NCBI GenBank assembly: GCA_015064625.1
Contig: SVRW01000013.1
Span: 1 to 63,680 of the forward strand
Direction of reading: 5' to 3'
DNA: 63,680 nt
DNA from: Oscillospiraceae bacterium
GTDB lineage: Bacteria; Bacillota; Clostridia; Oscillospirales; CAG-382
Shown here: positions 1 to 6,810 of the stretch, one piece after another
Position numbering within the stretch: the first letter of the stretch is position 1
Layout of the letters: every line of letters starts with the position of its first letter
Made by a program: the position numbers and the translations under genes
The notes under the pieces: generated by a model
The model's input: the letters and a program-made list of their open reading frames with translations, nothing else
Database searches by the model: none
Told to the model about the DNA's origin: nothing

Positions 1-1
1 T

Positions 2-82
2 CATTTGTCAATGGGCGTGTTGAACGTTCATTTTACCCTTGACAAATGGCAATTGATCATTTATCATTTCATCGGGTAAAAT
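2..82. repeat. Interleaved inverted repeats at window start
   Basis: Two inverted repeats share three bases. The arms at 2-15 and 36-48 (CATTTGTCAA..GGG against CCCTTGACAAATG) form one imperfect hairpin. The arms at 30-38 and 74-82 (ATTTTACCC against GGGTAAAAT) form another. Both use CCC at 36-38, so the stems are mutually exclusive. A promoter-like pair (TTGACA 39-44, TATCAT 62-67) lies inside. This could be an operator, an attenuator, or the edge of a small repeat element cut by the window; I cannot tell which. Confidence 0.45.
39..67 (+). promoter_or_regulatory. Candidate sigma-A promoter
   Basis: TTGACA at 39-44 and TATCAT at 62-67 are separated by 17 bases. The -35 box is part of an inverted repeat, so a repressor could act here. 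A transcript from here would have a leader of almost 190 bases before the first gene. A second candidate promoter lies closer to that gene. Confidence 0.45.
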
Positions 83-197
83 CTTTTCTTTTCTCTCTAC
101 TTTTTCATTTTAACTTTACAAAACCATTTTTACGACATGATTATAACACTTTTTTGACCATAAATCAATATGCTGAAAAAATAATTATATTCAATAG

Positions 198-226
198 TTG
201 AAAAACTCAATAAAATGTGTTAAAAT
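198..226 (+). promoter_or_regulatory. Candidate promoter of the PP-loop gene
   Basis: TTGAAA at 198-203 and TAAAAT at 221-226 are separated by exactly 17 bases. Transcription would begin near 233, about 30 bases upstream of the ATG at 264. This argues against the longer reading frame that opens with the TTG at 198, because that TTG would be the -35 box itself. Confidence 0.55.
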
Positions 227-263
227 AAAAATGAAATTCATAAAAAGTTTTCTAAGGATAATT

Positions 264-1676
264 ATGGATAAACATGAAATATATTTTCTTCAGAATCGTT
301 GGAAGCTTGAAAAGAGACAATTATATTATTATGGTTTGAGAAATAAAAAGAATCTCTTTAAAAATTCTGTTTCACTTTCTAAAAAACAAATAGATATTAT
401 CAAAAAACTTCCATGCGTACTAAATGAATCTGAAAAGAAGATTCTTGGCAAATTGATGAATGAACATATAGTTTTGAAATCCAATTTGAAGAATACACCC
501 GAAGCTTTAAAAGATGCAAGATTTTGTATTTCGTGCGCCGCAAATGATTTTATCATTCCTGGCTTAGAATTTGATGAAAAGGGATTATGCCCTTTTTGTC
601 AAACTGTATCTGACGTTGAAGAATTAAAAAGCATTGTTCCTATTGTTGAAGATATACCTAAAAGTAAAAAATCACGGTTTGACGTTGCTGTATTCTATAC
701 AGGCGGAAAAGATTCAACTTTTTTGCTTTATCATCTTGCTATACAAAAGAAGCTTCGTGTTCTTGCTTTGACGTGGGAAATTCCGTTTATGTCTGAAAGT
801 GCTAAAGCGAGTATTCAAAATGCAAAAAAGCATTTTTCTAATGTGGAATTTTTATCAAGAACTGTAATGTCTGAGGATCTTTGCAAGGTTTACGATAAGT
901 TATATGAACTTAGTGAAAACAATTGTGCTTGTCCATCTCTTGCATATATGCTATTCTATCCTGAACTTGTGACAAACCGTGTTCCGTATTTCGTTGCAGG
1001 GAATGAACCCGTTCAGATGCTTGGTTTGTATTATAACCATATGGCTCCTAAAATTGCATATAAATTTTCTGATAGTTGTTTTTTGCTTTCCCTTATTAAC
1101 GTGGGGCGTATATTGACATTAAGACCGCCATTAAAAAAAGGACAATTTGAAACCTTGGCGACAATGAAACAGCTCGCCTTCGGAGATAACCCTTTCAAAA
1201 AAATAAGCGGATATTCAAATCAGTTAGTTTCAAACGTAGTGGAATCTATAAAAGAAGTACCGGGTTTTTTACCTCCTTTGAAAAAAATGATCAGAATATC
1301 TTCCTTAAGTGGAAATATCCCTGCGTTTGTTCATATCGATTTTGATAAGGTTTGCGGTGGTAAATACGATTGGAATAAAATAAAGGATGTTTTGATAGAA
1401 GAATGTGGATGGGTTCCTCCTGATGACAGCAAGAAAGCACTTCACACAAGCTGTAAAATAGAAAAATGTAAAGATCATTCCCAATTTGTGAGATTTTATC
1501 ATTGTAAAAGTAAAATGATTCCGTTTAGTGCTATAGAAATCTCTCTTGCAAGCAGAAATTGCGGGAGAACACGTGAAGAACTTCTTTATGAAATGGAAAA
1601 TCATTTGGGATTTTCTCTTTCACCCTTGCCTGAATGTTCTTTAATGCGGGGATATGTGAGATATCATGGGGATTAA
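264..1676 (+). CDS. PP-loop ATPase, N-acetyl sugar amidotransferase-like
   Basis: A 470-residue cytoplasmic protein. A zinc-ribbon-like set of cysteines (C88, C91, C109, C112) precedes an adenylation-type PP-loop (TGGKDS, residues 146-151). This order is typical of N-acetyl sugar amidotransferases (WbpG type) and related ATP-pyrophosphatases. The C-terminal third has further cysteines and does not clearly match a named domain. The ATG at 264 is preferred: AAGGA lies just upstream, and the in-frame TTG at 198 coincides with a promoter -35 box. The gene overlaps the next one by 11 bases, so the two products probably work together. Substrate is unknown; a sugar amidation or a tRNA or cofactor modification are both possible. 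Confidence 0.7.
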   Translation: MDKHEIYFLQNRWKLEKRQLYYYGLRNKKNLFKNSVSLSKKQIDIIKKLPCVLNESEKKILGKLMNEHIVLKSNLKNTPEALKDARFCISCAANDFIIPGLEFDEKGLCPFCQTVSDVEELKSIVPIVEDIPKSKKSRFDVAVFYTGGKDSTFLLYHLAIQKKLRVLALTWEIPFMSESAKASIQNAKKHFSNVEFLSRTVMSEDLCKVYDKLYELSENNCACPSLAYMLFYPELVTNRVPYFVAGNEPVQMLGLYYNHMAPKIAYKFSDSCFLLSLINVGRILTLRPPLKKGQFETLATMKQLAFGDNPFKKISGYSNQLVSNVVESIKEVPGFLPPLKKMIRISSLSGNIPAFVHIDFDKVCGGKYDWNKIKDVLIEECGWVPPDDSKKALHTSCKIEKCKDHSQFVRFYHCKSKMIPFSAIEISLASRNCGRTREELLYEMENHLGFSLSPLPECSLMRGYVRYHGD

Positions 1677-2364
1677 AATATTTTGTTTTTCAGGAAGCGG
1701 CAATAGTTTGAGTGTTGCAAAATATCTCTCTGAAAAATTAGATGCTGAGATAGTAGAAATTTCATATGATGAAACACTGTATGAAGCGAAAGTCTCTATT
1801 GTAATTTTTCCTGTATATTGTCAAAATATTCCATCGGTAGTAATAAATTTTTTAAGAAGATTAAAAGGTAAGTATGCAGTTTTAATTGCAACGTATGGAA
1901 AAATATCTCATGGGAACGTTTTATATGAAGTAAGCCAAATGTTAGGTCCAGATTTAATTGGTGCGGCATATATACCCATGAAGCATACTTATTCTGATCT
2001 CAATTTGAACAATAAACATTTATTTGAAACCGAACCATTGCAAAAAATTATTGAGCGTATCAATTTTCCGCAAAAGATTTTTTTGCCGAAATGCAAAAAG
2101 AACTTATTTGCTGGTTTTTTCCCAACTTGGCGAAGCAGAGTCGCTTTAAAAATAATAAGAAATTCCAACTGTAATTCATGTGGATTATGCGAAAATAAAT
2201 GCTCGTTTAATGCTATTAAAAAAGGTATTACAAATAAAAAATGCATAAGATGCTTGCGTTGTGTAAAGCTCTGTCCTAACAATGCACTTTATATAAAAAA
2301 GAGCTTAATTCTGAAGATGTATTTGCACAACGAAAAAGATAAATCAGCAGAGCTTTATCTTTAA
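1666..2364 (+). CDS. EFR1-type flavodoxin/ferredoxin fusion protein
   Basis: A 232-residue protein with an N-terminal flavodoxin-like domain (FMN phosphate loop FSGSGNS near residues 8-14) and two C-terminal 4Fe-4S clusters of the CxxCxxCxxxC type (about residues 169-184 and 193-208). This is the EFR1-family ferredoxin architecture, a soluble electron carrier. The start overlaps the end of the PP-loop ATPase gene, suggesting translational coupling. One reading is that it supplies electrons to the reaction of the upstream enzyme, but no radical SAM partner is visible beside it. Domain assignment is secure; the redox partner is unknown. Confidence 0.8.
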   Translation: MGIKIFCFSGSGNSLSVAKYLSEKLDAEIVEISYDETLYEAKVSIVIFPVYCQNIPSVVINFLRRLKGKYAVLIATYGKISHGNVLYEVSQMLGPDLIGAAYIPMKHTYSDLNLNNKHLFETEPLQKIIERINFPQKIFLPKCKKNLFAGFFPTWRSRVALKIIRNSNCNSCGLCENKCSFNAIKKGITNKKCIRCLRCVKLCPNNALYIKKSLILKMYLHNEKDKSAELYL

Positions 2365-2398
2365 AATAATATAAAAAAACATATATATGGAGGAAAAC

Positions 2399-2782
2399 AT
2401 GACAAAAGAAGAATTATATAACGTTGCACTTGAAGCAACTAATTTTTCGTATGCCCCTTATTCAAATTTCAAGGTTGGAGCTGCTCTTTTGACTTCCTGC
2501 GGAGAGGTATATACGGGCTGTAATGTTGAAAATGCGTCATACGGTGGAACAATGTGTGCAGAAAGAACGGCTGTTTTTAAAGCGGTTTCCAATGGAAGTC
2601 GTGAGTTTTCAAAAATCGCTATAGCTTCTTCCACGGAATGTGATTGCACTCCTTGCGGACTTTGCAGACAGGTGCTTTCTGAATTTTCAGCGGACGGTTC
2701 TCTGATTGTAATTTGTAAAGTAGATGGTAAATTGAGAGAATTTACCCTTAAAGAGCTTCTACCTTGCAGCTTTACTTTTTAA
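2399..2782 (+). CDS. cdd: Cytidine deaminase
   Basis: A 127-residue homotetramer-type cytidine/deoxycytidine deaminase of pyrimidine salvage. The zinc site is visible as CAE (C53, E55) and PCGLC (C86, C89), with the conserved NVENASYGGTMCAER block. An upstream in-frame ATG at 2387 overlaps the ribosome site TGGAGG (2388-2393), so the ATG at 2399 is the real start. In many Firmicutes cdd sits beside era; here era lies more than 50 kb away. It follows the flavodoxin gene by about 35 bases and may be co-transcribed with it. Confidence 0.93.
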   Translation: MTKEELYNVALEATNFSYAPYSNFKVGAALLTSCGEVYTGCNVENASYGGTMCAERTAVFKAVSNGSREFSKIAIASSTECDCTPCGLCRQVLSEFSADGSLIVICKVDGKLREFTLKELLPCSFTF

Positions 2783-2792
2783 GGAAAATCAC

Positions 2793-2821
2793 TTGACAAA
2801 AATTGTTTTATGTGATATATA
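2793..2821 (+). promoter_or_regulatory. Promoter of the cobalamin riboswitch operon
   Basis: A consensus TTGACA (2793-2798) and TATATA (2816-2821) are spaced by 17 bases. Transcription would start near 2828, just before the first conserved bases of the riboswitch. Confidence 0.75.
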
Positions 2822-2829
2822 TTTATCAT

Positions 2830-3043
2830 AAAACCGAATAATTGATAAGAAAAGTACGGTTTGAAAAGTTGTAAACTGAGTAAATGAAAAGGGAATCCGG
2901 TTCGAATCCGGAACAACCGCCATTACTGTATTTGACGAGAGAAAGCACATAGTCCATTGGGATACCCCGAGAAGGAGTGTTTTTTGCATTTTTTTGCTAT
3001 GTCATAAGTCAGGATACCTGCCGTATTTTTTAAGGTTTAACAC
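2830..3043 (+). promoter_or_regulatory. Cobalamin (B12) riboswitch
   Basis: The leader carries the conserved core of the adenosylcobalamin riboswitch family: GGGAA followed by GGTT and GAATCC, then ACTGTA (about 2891-2930); a CCATTGGGATACC..GAGAAGG segment (2954-2976); and the B12 box AAGTCAGGATACCTGCC (3006-3022). Consensus order and spacing are intact. It follows a strong promoter and precedes a terminator hairpin, so it most likely shuts off the downstream genes when cellular cobalamin is plentiful. Boundaries are approximate. Confidence 0.93.
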
Positions 3044-3134
3044 GTTTTGGGCGTGAAGGGTGCAACCGATTTATCGAAGCGTTATAGCAAAAAGGGCTTT
3101 TCTCGGCATTGTGCGTTCGACTCTTTTTGATATC

Positions 3135-3162
3135 GCTTTGCGGAAGCATTTTTCTGCAAAGC
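3135..3162 (+). promoter_or_regulatory. Leader hairpin between riboswitch and terminator
   Basis: GCTTTGC (3135-3141) pairs with GCAAAGC (3156-3162), with GAA/TTC pairs inside. No T-run follows, so it is not a terminator by itself. It may belong to the switching platform. The rest of the 3043-3190 leader shows only a small CACG/CGTG hairpin. Confidence 0.4.
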
Positions 3163-3189
3163 CTGTTTGACTGCGCCTTAAATCTGTTG

Positions 3190-3227
3190 TACTCTCCCGA
3201 CCTTGAAAACGGGGGAGTATTCTTTTT
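3190..3227 (+). terminator. Riboswitch-controlled intrinsic terminator
   Basis: TACTCTCCCG (3190-3199) pairs with CGGGGGAGTA (3210-3219) around a short loop and is followed by TTCTTTTT. It lies four bases before the AGGAGG ribosome site of the first coding sequence. The hairpin is the obvious output element of the cobalamin riboswitch upstream. Confidence 0.75.
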
Positions 3228-3243
3228 GAGAGGAGGTATTTTT

Positions 3244-3441
3244 TTGAATGACAATGAAAAGCTGTCCTGGGCGGTAGAACAGTTGAAGGAAAAATACGAA
3301 ACTCTTGGAAGACTTCCGAAAAAAGAAGATTTTGATGAAAAGACGAGAGCTCGTATTAAATCATTTTTAGGGCCATGGCCCAGAGCCTTGGAAAGCGCAG
3401 GCTTAAAAGAGCGAAAAAAAGAAAACAAAAAAAGGAGTTAA
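3244..3441 (+). CDS. Small HNH-repeat-like protein in B12 operon
   Basis: A 65-residue basic protein starting at TTG. The ribosome site AGGAGG at 3231-3236 has a 7-base spacer, and the nearby ATG at 3248 opens a different frame with an early stop. The sequence has the pattern of the homing-endonuclease-associated HNH repeat: an amphipathic helix, LGRLP, an acidic FDE block, then GPWPRALESAGL. Such repeats are small, probably nucleic-acid-binding helical units. It has no signal peptide or membrane segment. It is the first gene after a B12 riboswitch, followed 7 bases later by surface proteins. Function unknown; it could be a small regulator of the operon. A longer frame opening at 3109 reads through the terminator and is rejected. 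Confidence 0.65.
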   Translation: MNDNEKLSWAVEQLKEKYETLGRLPKKEDFDEKTRARIKSFLGPWPRALESAGLKERKKENKKRS

Positions 3442-3448
3442 AACAAAA

Positions 3449-4261
3449 ATGAAAAAACTTTTAGTATTATTTTTAATGGCTGTATTATTTATCAATTCTG
3501 CGGTTACTGTTTTTGCAAGCAGTGACAATTATGTTTATGTTTCAATCGCAAACGGAGATCTTGTTCTTGCATACGAAAATGTAAGCCTTTCGGATGCTGA
3601 TAATGATGGAAAGCTCACGATAAATGATGCTTTGTATCTTGCACATGAAGCAAAATTTGAAGGCGGAGCAGAAGCAGGTTATGCTTCCTCTGTAGGAGCG
3701 TATGGATTGAAAATTGATAAATTGTGGGGCTATGAAAATGGTGATTCCTTCGGTTATTATCTGAACAATGCTTCTGCTATGAGCTTAGGTGATGAAGTTA
3801 AAAACGGAGATCACGTATACGCTTTTTGCTATACTGATCTTGTAGCTTGGTCCGATACCTATTCATATTTTAATACAGCTTCTTCTAAAAAAGATGTAGG
3901 AGATACTTTATCCTTGGCTCTTTATTCCGCAGGATATGATGAATCATGGAATCCGATTTCTTTGCCTGTAAACAACGCAAATTTACTTGTAAACGGAGTT
4001 AAACAAGAAATTAAAACAGATGAACAAGGTAAAGCTACCGTTACATTCGATAAAATTGGAACGTACGTAATAAGTGCTGTTTCTGAATCTCAAAACCTTG
4101 TTCCTGCCGTATGTGTAGTTACGGTATCTGAAAAAAATAATGAAACAATACCTACAGATCCTGCTAAGCCTGGCGATATTTCTTCGTATGTAATTGTAAT
4201 GTATTCGGTAATTGCTATGATATCTATATTTGTTATTTCGAGAAAACGTAGAAGTATATGA
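3449..4261 (+). CDS. Membrane-anchored surface protein, DUF4430-like
   Basis: A 270-residue exported protein. Residues 1-24 form a signal peptide ending near VFAS. A calcium-binding EF-hand/dockerin-like loop (DADNDGKLTIND, 49-60) follows. The core around residues 60-140 contains GDSFGYYLNNAS, resembling the GWxxxVNG region of DUF4430/transcobalamin beta domains. A probable Ig-like segment spans about 150-228. One C-terminal membrane helix (about 247-263) ends in RKRR, anchoring the protein with its body outside. The stop overlaps the start of the next gene (ATGA), so the two are probably made together. In context it is likely an accessory ligand-handling protein for cobalamin uptake. The fold assignment is by motif only. 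Confidence 0.65.
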   Translation: MKKLLVLFLMAVLFINSAVTVFASSDNYVYVSIANGDLVLAYENVSLSDADNDGKLTINDALYLAHEAKFEGGAEAGYASSVGAYGLKIDKLWGYENGDSFGYYLNNASAMSLGDEVKNGDHVYAFCYTDLVAWSDTYSYFNTASSKKDVGDTLSLALYSAGYDESWNPISLPVNNANLLVNGVKQEIKTDEQGKATVTFDKIGTYVISAVSESQNLVPAVCVVTVSEKNNETIPTDPAKPGDISSYVIVMYSVIAMISIFVISRKRRSI

Positions 4262-5928
4262 ATTTAAAAATTTTAAAATCAATAATTTGTTTTTTTGTTG
4301 TTTTAATTATATTTAATGCGTTCACTCCATTTGGAGTGAACGCTTCGGACAAAGATATAAGCCTACAGATAACAGACGGCGTTATTTCTTATAATTTATC
4401 AGTAAGCGGATATGATTCTTTAGAAGAATGGATATATGAATATTTACCAAATGACATAGGAATATGCGCTGAATGGTACGTTTTAGGGCTTTCTCAAAGT
4501 GGAAAATACAACTTTTCCGAATATGAAAAATCACTTATTGATTATTTAGAAAACCATAAGATAAGTTCAGCATCAACAAGGTTGAAATTTGCTTTATCTC
4601 TTGCCTCGTGTAGTTGTGATGACGAATATATAGAAGCGACTCTGAATTCGTCCATGGGAAAGCAGGGGATAATGAGCTATGTTTACGGCCTTCATCTTTT
4701 AAATAACGGATTTAAACATTCGGAATACAGCATTACATCTGTAATTGATTTTTTGATTGAACTTCAGCTTTCAGATGGAGGATGGTCTTTGCGTGGAGAT
4801 ACTTCTGACGTTGACGTAACTGCTATGACTCTCCAAGCACTTGCACCTTATTATTCTGATGAAAAAATAAAAAAATCCGTAGATTCAGCAATAAATTTTC
4901 TTTCAGAAAAACAGCAAGATGACGGAGATTATATTTCATATGGTGTTTCAAATCCTGAAAGCGGTGCGCAAGTTATAACTGCTCTTTCGGCGTTGAATAT
5001 CGACTTCATGTCTGACAGCCGTTTTATAAAGAATGAAAATACTTTGCTTGACGGAATCTTAAAATATCGCTTGAAGGACGGAAGCTTTTCTCATACTTTG
5101 AACGGTGAAAGCAATAATAATTCAACAGTTCAGGTTTTTTATTCCATGATTTCTTATCAGCGAATGAAAGACGGAAAAAGCGGACTTTATATTCTTGATT
5201 CAGTTAATATATCAAAAGATCAAAGTGAAGAATCAACAGAATCAACAGAATCAACAGAATCAATAGAATCAACAGAATCAATAGAATCCGTTGAGTCAAT
5301 AGAATCATCTATGAATTCTTCTGTTGCTTCAGAAGATATTCAAACTGAAAAAGTCAGCGTAAAATTTATAATAATAATTGTTGAAATATGCCTTTTTGCA
5401 TTTTCCGTAGTTTTATTATTTCTTCTAAAAAAATTCAACTTAAAAAACTTTTTAGCTTTATTTTTAGTTTTTATAATTCTTATAATTTTATCTTTAACAA
5501 TAAAAATTCAAAGTAAAGAAGAGTATTACAATAACGAAGGAATCTCAAAAGAAAATGTTATTGGTACGGTTACTATTTCAATAAAATGTGAAACGATTAT
5601 CGGTAAAGGTGATAATAGTTATATTCCAAAAGACGGAATCATTTTGAATGAAACAGAATTTGCAATTTCAGATGGTGATACGGTATATGATATTCTTATT
5701 GAAGCTGCAAGAAAACATTCATTACAAATAGAAAATAACGGTAACGATAAAATGGCATATATTTCAGGTATAAATTATCTTTATGAATTTGATTACGGTG
5801 ACCTTTCAGGTTGGATGTTTTTAGTTAACGGAAAAGAAAGCTCTGTTGGATGTACTTCCTTTGCCTTGTCTGACGGTGATATAATAGAATGGGTGTACAC
5901 TTGTGAATTAGGTAAAGATATTAAATAA
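4258..5928 (+). CDS. Transcobalamin/intrinsic-factor-like surface protein
   Basis: A 556-residue protein with a signal peptide (1-29). An alpha-helical domain (about 35-315) carries prenyltransferase/squalene-cyclase-type repeats (GGWSLRGD, DDGDYISYG, KDGSFSHTL). An acidic Ser/Thr linker of nine EST/ESI-type triplets follows (325-351), then two membrane helices (about 370-390 and 398-416) joined by a short basic loop. A C-terminal DUF4430 domain (about 430-550) contains the hallmark SGWMFLVNG. Alpha-alpha barrel plus DUF4430 is the layout of animal intrinsic factor, haptocorrin and transcobalamin, which clamp cobalamin between the two domains. The helix hairpin would place both domains outside the cell. 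Its position in a B12-riboswitch operon with an ECF transporter supports cobalamin capture. Binding itself is inferred. Confidence 0.8.
   Translation: MNLKILKSIICFFVVLIIFNAFTPFGVNASDKDISLQITDGVISYNLSVSGYDSLEEWIYEYLPNDIGICAEWYVLGLSQSGKYNFSEYEKSLIDYLENHKISSASTRLKFALSLASCSCDDEYIEATLNSSMGKQGIMSYVYGLHLLNNGFKHSEYSITSVIDFLIELQLSDGGWSLRGDTSDVDVTAMTLQALAPYYSDEKIKKSVDSAINFLSEKQQDDGDYISYGVSNPESGAQVITALSALNIDFMSDSRFIKNENTLLDGILKYRLKDGSFSHTLNGESNNNSTVQVFYSMISYQRMKDGKSGLYILDSVNISKDQSEESTESTESTESIESTESIESVESIESSMNSSVASEDIQTEKVSVKFIIIIVEICLFAFSVVLLFLLKKFNLKNFLALFLVFIILIILSLTIKIQSKEEYYNNEGISKENVIGTVTISIKCETIIGKGDNSYIPKDGIILNETEFAISDGDTVYDILIEAARKHSLQIENNGNDKMAYISGINYLYEFDYGDLSGWMFLVNGKESSVGCTSFALSDGDIIEWVYTCELGKDIK
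5230..5310 (+). repeat. Nine-base tandem repeat encoding EST/ESI linker
   Basis: Nine consecutive 9-base units related to GAATCAACA (with GAATCAATA and more diverged copies at the 3' end) lie in frame inside the transcobalamin-like gene. They encode the Glu-Ser-Thr/Ile linker before the membrane hairpin. Changes in copy number would alter linker length without breaking the frame. Confidence 0.85.
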
Positions 5929-5941
5929 AAGTGAGGAAAAA

Positions 5942-6810
5942 ATGAGAGGATTTCGGATATAAATCCATTTGCACTGTTTTTATATTTTGTGTTCGTTTCC
6001 GCTTTGCCAATGTTTTGTGGCGATGGTATTATATATTTAATATCTTTTTTAGGGGCTTTATCTTTATATCTTTTCAGAAATGGAATAAATAATCCCAAAA
6101 CTCATCTTTCCTCTTTTTTGTTTTTTCTTATTCTGACTATAATAAACCCTTTGGTATCTCATAATGGGGTTACAGTTTTATTTGTTATAAATAATTCTCC
6201 AATAACACTTGAAGCTTTGATATATGGCTTTTTTGCATCGATTCTTATTATATCAGTTTTGTATTGGTTCAGAACGTTTAGTCAGATTATGACGAGTGAT
6301 AAGCTTCTTTATATTTTTGACAGGTTTTCTCCAAAGCTCGCATTGATTATTTCAATGAGTCTCAGATATATTCCGTTGTTTGGCAGACAAATAAAAAAGA
6401 TAAATCAATGTGTGAAAGCATTAGGCTCATATAATGAAGAGAACGTTATTGATAAAGCTAAGCTTTACTTGAAAACTTTTTCTGCTATGGTGACATGGAC
6501 TATTGAAAACGGCATAATCACTGCTGAAAGTATGGATGCCAGAGGATATGGAGTGGGAAAACGGTCAAGATATTCAAATTACTTTTTTAGCTTTCCCGAT
6601 GTTATTTTTATATTGCTCACGTTTGTCTTGTTCATGTTTTCTGTGTTTTTAATTAGAAATAAAAGCTTTGAATTTTATCCTTCATTTTCGGTTTCTTTTT
6701 CTGACGAATCAATTATTGGATATGTTTTATATGGAATTATAGCTTTTGTTCCGTTGTTCATTGAAGTAAAGGAGGAATTAAAATGGAAATACTTAAAACT
6801 GAAAATTTAA
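5942..6810 (+). CDS. ecfT: ECF transporter T component EcfT, apparent frameshift
   Basis: Integral membrane scaffold of an energy-coupling factor transporter, with several hydrophobic segments and the ARG signature ESMDARGYG that couples to the ATPases. The natural start, ATG 5942 behind GAGG, reads only MRGFRI before a TAA. The conserved EcfT beginning (DINPFALFLYFVFVSALP) is in the -1 frame from 5956 on. Adding one G at GG 5955-5956 would give MRGFRDINPF, the expected family start. Without it, the first usable in-frame start is GTG 5989, which would lose the NPF segment. This is either a real single-base loss or an assembly error. The 3' end overlaps the next gene by 28 bases. Confidence 0.85.

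Noticed and set aside
3109..3243. Longer reading frame upstream of the small HNH-repeat-like gene
   Set aside because: It runs through the riboswitch leader and terminator and has no ribosome site; the TTG at 3244 has an ideal AGGAGG.
5942..5992. Programmed -1 frameshifting in ecfT
   Set aside because: No canonical slippery heptamer or downstream pseudoknot is evident; a single-base loss or assembly error is simpler.
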